Source: Luscinia megarhynchos | Lineage: Eukaryota; Chordata; Aves; Passeriformes; Turdidae | DNA length: 64,000 nt | Assembly (NCBI GenBank): GCA_034336665.1 | Contig: JAPFBE010000002.1 | Span: forward strand, 16,842,906-16,906,905 | Direction of reading: 5' to 3' | Part shown: positions 58,133 through 64,000 of the stretch, piece after piece | How the letters are laid out: the number at the start of each line of letters is the position of its first letter | Position numbering within the stretch: position 1 is the first letter of the stretch | Program-made: the position numbers and the translations under genes | Notes under the pieces: model-generated | The model's input: only the letters and a program-made list of their open reading frames with translations | The model's database searches: none | What the model was told of the DNA's origin: nothing

Positions 58133-59062
58133 TCCACAACATCTGCAAGTGACAAGAGGTGCTAGGGGTTGGTGTTGGGGCCATCTTTGTTGGCATTTGG
58201 ACAGTGGGATTGAGGACAGCCTCATGTGGTGCAGGCAACAGGCTGGAAGGAGGGGATGTCATCCAGAGGGACCTTGAGTTGAGCAGCTTGAGAGACAGCA
58301 CTGTGTGAACCCCGTGAAGCTCAAGGCTGAGTACAAGGTCCTGCACCTGGGTGGGGACAATCCCAAGCACAAATAGGCTTGGGTGGAGAATGGATGGAGA
58401 GCAGCCCTGAGGAGAAGGACTTGGGGGTGTTGTTGGCAAGAAGCTCAGCATGACCTGACAATATGTTTCTGGAGTCCAGAACACCAACAGTCCTGGGCTG
58501 CATCAAAAGTAGTGTGACAAGGTCAAGAGAGGGGATTCTTCCCCTCTCCTCTGCTCTCATGACACCCAGCCTGGTTACTGTGTCCAGTTCTGGACCCCCC
58601 AATATAAGAAGGCATCTTTTGGAATAAGTTCAGATAAGGGGGGCTGGAGAACTCCTATGAAGTTAAGCTGAGACAGTTGAAGTTGTTCAGCTTGGAAAAA
58701 GAAGGCTCTAGGTAAACCTTAGAGCAGCCTTCCAGTTTCTGAAGCAGGCCTACAAGAGAGCTGGAAGGTATTTTTTACAAAGGATTATAGAGGTAGGACA
58801 AGATGTATTGGCTTTAAACTGAAAGAGGGTGAGTTTAGGTTGGGTACTGGAAAGAAATTTTTTACTGATATTGAGGTGAGGTACTGGAACAGGCTGCCAA
58901 GAGAAGTTGTGGATGCCCCATCCCTGGAAGTGTTCAAGATCAGGTTGGATGGGGCTTTGAGCAACTTGCTCTAGTGAAAGGTGTCCCTGCCTATGGCAGA
59001 GGGGTTGGAACTGGATGATCTTTAAGGTCCCCTCTGACTCAAACCAGTCTGTGATTCTTTGA
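58133..59062 (+). mobile_element. CR1 LINE, 930 bp, including decayed ORF2 end
   Basis: The longest CR1 copy here, in sense orientation. It covers the last third or so of the reverse-transcriptase/C-terminal part of ORF2 and the 3' UTR. Landmarks: 'AAGGTCCTGCACCTGGGTGG' (about 58335), 'GAGAAGGACTTGGGGGTGTT' (about 58412), 'CTGGGCTGCATCAAAAGTAG' (about 58494), 'TGTCCAGTTCTGGACCCCCC' (about 58581), 'TGGCTTTAAACTGAAAGAGG' (about 58809), 'GTGGATGCCCCATCCCTGG' (about 58910) and the end 'GTCTGTGATTCTTTGAA' (59047). Many stops and frameshifts show it is inactive. The 5' portion (58150-58240) is divergent, so the start is approximate. Confidence 0.93.
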
Positions 59063-60073
59063 AATGCAAACAGAGGTTGAACTCAACACGGTGTTGTGGT
59101 TTTGAATGTGGGACTATCACTTCCAGCAGCCTCCAGTGTTCAGGATTTGAAGCACACTCCTCCTTGGGTGTAACAATTACTGGGAGAAACTTCATTTAAA
59201 AAAAATCAAAAAGCTTTCCATGTAAGTCAGAGACTTAACCTCTATGAGTATGGGATGATGCAGCTCTACTAAAAATTGTGGGGAACAGTCTATGGAGTCC
59301 TGGCGCAAAATTCGTGTTAACATCCACTGTTTTTCCTCCTATCACCTAAAACTGTTTCATGTAAGAACAGGCAAATTTACTGCTGATACCAAGCCCTATC
59401 TGATTTGGTTTCATATGGCCTCCTCCTTCTATATCCATGATCATGCAATGTTTCACACCCACACATGGTTTCTCAATTTCCTTCACTGCCCCTTTCAAGT
59501 ATCCTTATATTATATGAAGCAGCTGCTTGTGTTTAGTAATTTTCTGCACCTGTGGTGTTTTTGGTCTAGGACACTGAACTAGAATTTCCTCACTTGGCCA
59601 TGCTGAGATGCAAACTGTGCCCCTGGGCTGGTGCTGGAAAATGTTCAGTATATTCAGTAGCACCATTTGCAGATGGTGTGAAAGAAGCTGCTCTCAAGGC
59701 ATCTCGTCAGCATCAAGGATGAACGTTCAGGGTCCAACCTGAAGCAAATTCTTTGACACCCTGATATGAAACCAGCTTGTTCCTGTTGCCTGTGTGCCAA
59801 AGGAAGCTGTTTCCTAGTGGATGAATAGGGTATGAAGTGTAAACTTCACCCTGAGACTCATACCTTGCATATTTCAGGAGAAGGGAGATTGTGTCTTCCT
59901 GGTCAGCTTGCATCCAGATGGCAGCTTATAGGTTGAGATTTTCTTTGAAAGGTGCCAGGCAGATTTGTTCTTCATTGTAGCTGAAGCAAGGGTTTTACCT
60001 TGATGAAACTCTTTAGGTTACTTTCGTTCTCACCCCAGATTTAATTTCTAATAATGCATTTTCGCCATCACAG
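59063..60073. other. Unique non-coding stretch
   Basis: No gene or recognisable repeat. The frame at 59292-59582 plus (96 codons) is aromatic-rich without a domain. Confidence 0.6.
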
Positions 60074-60210
60074 GCAACCATTGATCCCAGTAGCTGTGCT
60101 CAGCTGCAGCCATGGCTGAGTGTGTGGAAAAACTTATATCCTGTGCCAAACCAGTTGTGCTGGGGCAGTGCTTTCCTTTTCTTTCCTGCAACTTTTCCTG
60201 CATTGTCAAA
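60074..60210 (+). other. Exon-like module with Kozak ATG and strong donor (candidate only)
   Basis: An acceptor-like CGCCATCACAG ends at 60073. At 60112 an ATG stands in a near-optimal Kozak context (GCAGCCATGG). The frame stays open for 33 codons up to an ideal donor TCAAA|GTAAGT after 60210, leaving phase 0. The peptide begins 'MAECVEKLISCAKPVVLG' and is cysteine-rich; I recognise no family. The pyrimidine tract before the acceptor is weak, so it could instead be a first exon. Without RNA evidence, chance is the simplest explanation. Confidence 0.2.
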
Positions 60211-61260
60211 GTAAGTTCCCCTCCAGGGAACGGCTTTGCTGCCAGGATGTATTCCCAGTGGCTACTTCAAAATCTAGTTTCTGATTCAGGCATAATAGGC
60301 TCTGGGGGTTTGAAACAGGTCCCCACTATGGATAGCCTTCCCAACTTATGTGTCCATGCCATCCATCAATCTTAGCAGTTAAGCTTGGAGATATGTCCAA
60401 GATTACTCAGTGAACCTGAATCAAAACCAAGAACTGAATTTAATTTTTTTTGGTTCAAGTAGAATATCTTGGTTCCTGAAACTTGCCTCCTTCCTGTGAT
60501 TTTTCTGCTTGGGGAAGGGAAGGCAGGAAAAACAAGAAGTTAGTGCATATTAAATGTCTGCATATGCTTTGTTGTGGGATCTATGGGATAGTGAATCCAT
60601 CTTTTTGTTAAGGTGAATCCATCTTTGAACTTATTTGACTTCTGCACAGCACCATGTAGGCTGCAGTGGGACAGCCTGCAGTGACAAAATCAGTCTGGTC
60701 TCAAAGTTTGCTACTCATTAATAGCTGGAAGTCACTGCTGCTCCACTGAGCAATCTGCAGCCCCTGATTTGGGTAGGTAGTAAACCAGGCCAGCACAGGT
60801 TTCACTTGAAGAAAAAGCAGTAGCAAATGACAACTGGTAAGGATTTTTCATCTGTTAATTTTAATCTTTTGGATTCTGTTAAATAGTTAACCCTGATCAA
60901 TAAATAAATAGGGATAAATGAGGGTGACAAGAAACTGTATACAATCTCATGTTATAGCAGCACCCTTTTAAACTCTGTATTGTCTGCTGTTAAAATTTGC
61001 ATGAGAAAACCCTCATTTTATTAGGACATGAAAAAAACATGTTGAAATTTCTGGTGAAAAAGAGCCCAGTATTTGGCCTATCTTATGTCCACTTCAATGG
61101 TTTTAGTTTTTAGGGTGTGACTGATCAGCAGTAAGTATCTGAAACTGTATTCGTCTGCACCTATATGAGGAATGGTTCTCTCAAATCAGTGAAATTATAT
61201 CAACCTGAAATCACGGAAAAGATGTTAGAATGAGTTCCTTAAGTCCTTAATTTGGTATTT

Positions 61261-61320
61261 GAGAGAGGGAGGGAGGGATGAACGGAGGGAGAAAGGAAGA
61301 GAGGGAGAAGGATGAGGGGG
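61261..61320 (+). repeat. Purine-rich (GGGA)n tract, potential G-quadruplex
   Basis: 57 of 60 bases are purine. GGGAGGGAGGG followed by GGAGGG within ten bases gives four G3 runs (61267-61289) with loops of 1, 1 and 9. A mirror-like purine strand could also form a triplex. Confidence 0.85.
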
Positions 61321-61645
61321 TCAGAAGAAAAATCAGGCGTAATCTTTTTGGTTCTGCAGAAATTTTCACACATTCTCTTACTACAAATGCTCTCAGTTGG
61401 AAGTGTGCTTATACATTAGTCTGCTGCACTCAATAAAGTAATTCATGCAAAGAGAAAGTGTGTGCATAAATGTTTTTCAGGATTGAGACCTATAAATTAC
61501 ACTTCCTCCTCATTTAATGTCTTCTACTCAATATGTAAGATGCTTTTAACTTCTACTAATTGTCCAAACCAAATCCTGACTAGACAGTCAATGAACCTAT
61601 AGACTGTAGTGTCTTAAATGACTACTGCTCATTTAAGTAGTGCTT

Positions 61646-61676
61646 GAGTAATGCTACATGCTTTGTAGCATTGCTC
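61646..61676. repeat. Inverted repeat, 13-bp stem
   Basis: GAGTAATGCTACA (61646-61658), loop TGCTT, TGTAGCATTGCTC (61664-61676), with one T-G wobble. A further 4 bp (GCTT at 61642, AAGC at 61680) can pair past a 3-nt bulge. Confidence 0.85.
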
Positions 61677-64000
61677 TTGAAGCCCTTTTCTGAAGTAGTG
61701 AAAAATGCAATATTAAAGTCTATTTTCTGATTGGGTGTGACCCAGGATAGCAAAAGCCAAGAAATCCAAACCTCACTTATTCTCCTAACATAGCAAGTGA
61801 TGCTCAGCTTCTTCTGGCTCAACTTATCCACTTGTCACTTGAGTGTCTCTTCCAAGACAGATTATCAAAGTATTACTATGCCACTAAATCTCAAAACACT
61901 TCACTGATCTGTAAGCCTTTGGATGACCCTGCATGGAAAGGCAAAATCATTGCTTTTTTACTTCCAGAGTCCACCAATCCAAAACTGGAGAAGCACATGT
62001 GGGGCATTAAGTTGTACTCAAATGGTGAGAAGGAAGTAGAGCTGCACTTCTCTTCTCCAAGGCAGTGGAGAGGTGAAAAGACACTCATACACAATGTGTG
62101 AGCATCCTCTCTGGGTGTGTGCTGGATTGCTGCACCTAGTAATGTGCCTCCTTCCTGTTTTAAAATCCTCAAATCATTGCTGGATGCTACCTCATTGAAG
62201 GGTTGTTTTGTTTGTTTATTTTAAAATTAGCTATAACTGTTGCAAAATGCTATTGATAGTAGATTCTATTCTACACCTCACAAATCTATCAGTGTAGTTT
62301 TTCACTTTGTTCTGCTGGTGAACACAAATATTTTCAGAATCTTAGTTTATGGGACTGGTAGTGAACTTTATGTTATGAGGATCTAGTTTTAGTCTGTGTT
62401 TTCTCTGATGGGAAAGCTCACTTAAAGATAATCTTTTTCCTTGATGGAGATTGTCATGCCCTGGCTGTAGTAGCACAACCGTGCAGGACCAGTGAAATGG
62501 TTCAACGTAAATAATTAAAAAAAGAGGTAATTTGGGGACAGGTAATTTTAACCTGGCTTAGATCTACAGTAAATACAGCCCAATGAGACTCCAGTGAGCT
62601 GCTTTCCAAGGAGAGGAATGAATGGCTGGAGAGAAGATGGTGCAGACAGTAGGAATTTGTTAAGCTGCTGCATCACCAAGGGATTACTGCTGACTCTTCT
62701 ACTCTATCAGAAGAAGTTGTGCAGAGGGCATATCAGTTTTACAGCTTCTCCAATGGTTAGAAAACAGCTTTGGGCCTATTGGACGTGTCATCTATCCCAA
62801 AATGCAGGAATTTGGAAGCAGTCATGTTTGACTATTTGCTTGTTCGAGGTCCTGAGGTAGCTGTTTTTCACGTGTAATAAATGAAACATCACTAGCATTT
62901 ATTTCAAAGGGATATTTGGTGCAAGAATTTAAATCTTGGAGTCAGAATTTCAATTACTGATTTCCAGGATGGGACAATGAAACTTTACACCTAGCTGTGC
63001 TGGCTAAAGATACCAAGTTTAAAGCATGCCAGGCACAATTTTTCTGCTATTATTGATTGAAAACTAATGGAAACCATTACAGATTTGAACTGTGTCCATC
63101 TAGGTCTTATCAGCAATTTAGGTCTTAAAAACCAAGCTGCAACTCTGCTTATAAGTCAAAATACATCTTTATACACTGCCATTTCTAATTAGTGGTATGC
63201 ACATTTGAAATGCCTTCCTAGTTCCCAATTCTGTGTCTACTTTCTAACTTTCTCAGTTATAGAAGCCACAGCCTCAGTTTCCCTTCACTTGTGCTTGGTG
63301 GTTATGTCTCATTAACAAGTGCCTGACAGAGGAGTGCACTCACTGGGTAGAATATATTGATATATATGTGTAGTCAGTGTCAGCTGGCATATCGGCTGAT
63401 ATAAGGGGGACTAGTGGGAATGTATGAACAAGTAGCCTATGTTGTTTCATGTTGACACGTATATGACACTAATCCGGAAACTCCTGCCAGAGGCAAGTGA
63501 AATATGTTTTGAACAACTAGAGGTATTCCTTCTGGGACTACTCATACAGTATGATTTCTGTCTCTTTGACTGAAAGAAAACTCTCCTGATCTATTAGCAA
63601 CAGTACTGATATCTGAAGTGATGTATGTAACAAGTGCAACCTTTACAAGAAGCATTTGCCTGTATTTTCCAGTAACTCCTTGCTTATACTCTTGCTTAAT
63701 TCAGAGGGAAAACTCTTTAACATTACACTTTCAAATATATATTTGAAATTTTCATCTTTGAACTAACAAACAGCAAAACTGAATTTTTCCTAGAGCAGAT
63801 TATGCTATTTACAGTGAAACTTTCTTGGAAAACAATGCTCCAATCATTGTGGGCTGATTCCCTAAACTGCAGGGTGCATAAAATAACTTCTGATTGGTTT
63901 GATTTTCTTTGCAGTAGTAGTGGTAGCCAGAAAATGAAAAGTAGATGTTCATGAATAAGTACTAAACTCTATGGCAAATACAAAATAAAGTCAGAAAATG

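Larger units (their letters stand above)
60211..64000. other. Unique non-coding stretch to the end of the window
   Basis: No gene or recognisable transposon. Small items: a 14-bp repeat GTGAATCCATCTTT at 60591-60604 and 60613-60626, a purine-rich tract (61261-61320) and a hairpin at 61646-61676. Frames at 61832-62101 plus, 61891-62172 minus and 62594-62860 plus show no domain. Confidence 0.6.

Noticed and set aside
58128..58602. Minus-strand frames of 119 and 93 codons
   Set aside because: Antisense shadows of the CR1 copy at 58133-59062.
1..64000. tRNA, rRNA, snRNA genes, CRISPR arrays, bacterial operons, endogenous retroviruses
   Set aside because: I looked for B-box words, regularly spaced repeats, ribosome binding sites before frames, and LTR/primer-binding features; nothing supportable was found by eye.

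Overview
This looks like vertebrate nuclear DNA, almost certainly from a bird. The base composition is AT-rich with strong CpG depletion. The recognisable interspersed repeats are nearly all CR1 LINEs of avian type: 5'-truncated copies whose 3' ends read like 'AGAATGGTTTGGGTTGGAAG' or its complement. Alu-like or other abundant SINEs, L1 and DNA transposons are absent. I see no bacterial or organellar genes, no rRNA or tRNA gene, no CRISPR array and no intact protein-coding gene. The many 60-150 codon open frames overlap on both strands, lack codon or domain signal, and often sit inside repeats. I treat them as chance. The window is best read as a gene-poor intergenic or large-intron region.

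Layout. (1) 1-9.5 kb: unique sequence with two very old CR1/L3-like copies on the minus strand (2340-2815, 6895-7200) and one younger CR1 on the plus strand (8298-8735). (2) 9.5-9.8 kb: a CpG-rich segment whose minus strand encodes a reverse-transcriptase fragment of L2/Jockey-like rather than CR1 type, with a destroyed catalytic motif. (3) 9.85-29 kb: long unique stretches with one CR1 (14421-14692), two blocks resembling conserved non-coding elements (18.9-19.4 and 24.7-25.1 kb), and an exon-like 57-nt minus-strand module (21700-21756). (4) 29.15-29.85 kb: two CR1 copies of different subfamilies joined head to tail. (5) 30-45.5 kb: unique DNA with blocks dense in homeodomain-type motifs (36.4-36.8, 38.1-38.7, 42.2-42.6 kb), a 40-nt exon-like stretch encoding part of an EF-hand loop (38331-38370), and a 39-nt T run. 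(6) 45.5-47.1 kb: an old CR1 and a younger CR1, both minus. (7) 47-64 kb: unique DNA with a palindromic SOX/TCF-like site pair (50033-50049), two further exon-like modules (52737-52940, 60074-60210), a CpG-retaining patch (54.24-54.35 kb), hairpins, a 930-bp CR1 (58133-59062) and a purine-rich G4-capable tract (61261-61320).

No pathway can be described, because no gene is certain. The most useful leads are the L2-like RT fragment in CpG-rich DNA, the EF-hand-like exon candidate, the phase-symmetric 57-nt exon candidate, the cluster of ONECUT-like motifs, and the tandem CR1 junction. Repeat identities rest on remembered consensus patterns read by eye. Exon and enhancer calls are hypotheses that cross-species alignment or RNA data would settle.
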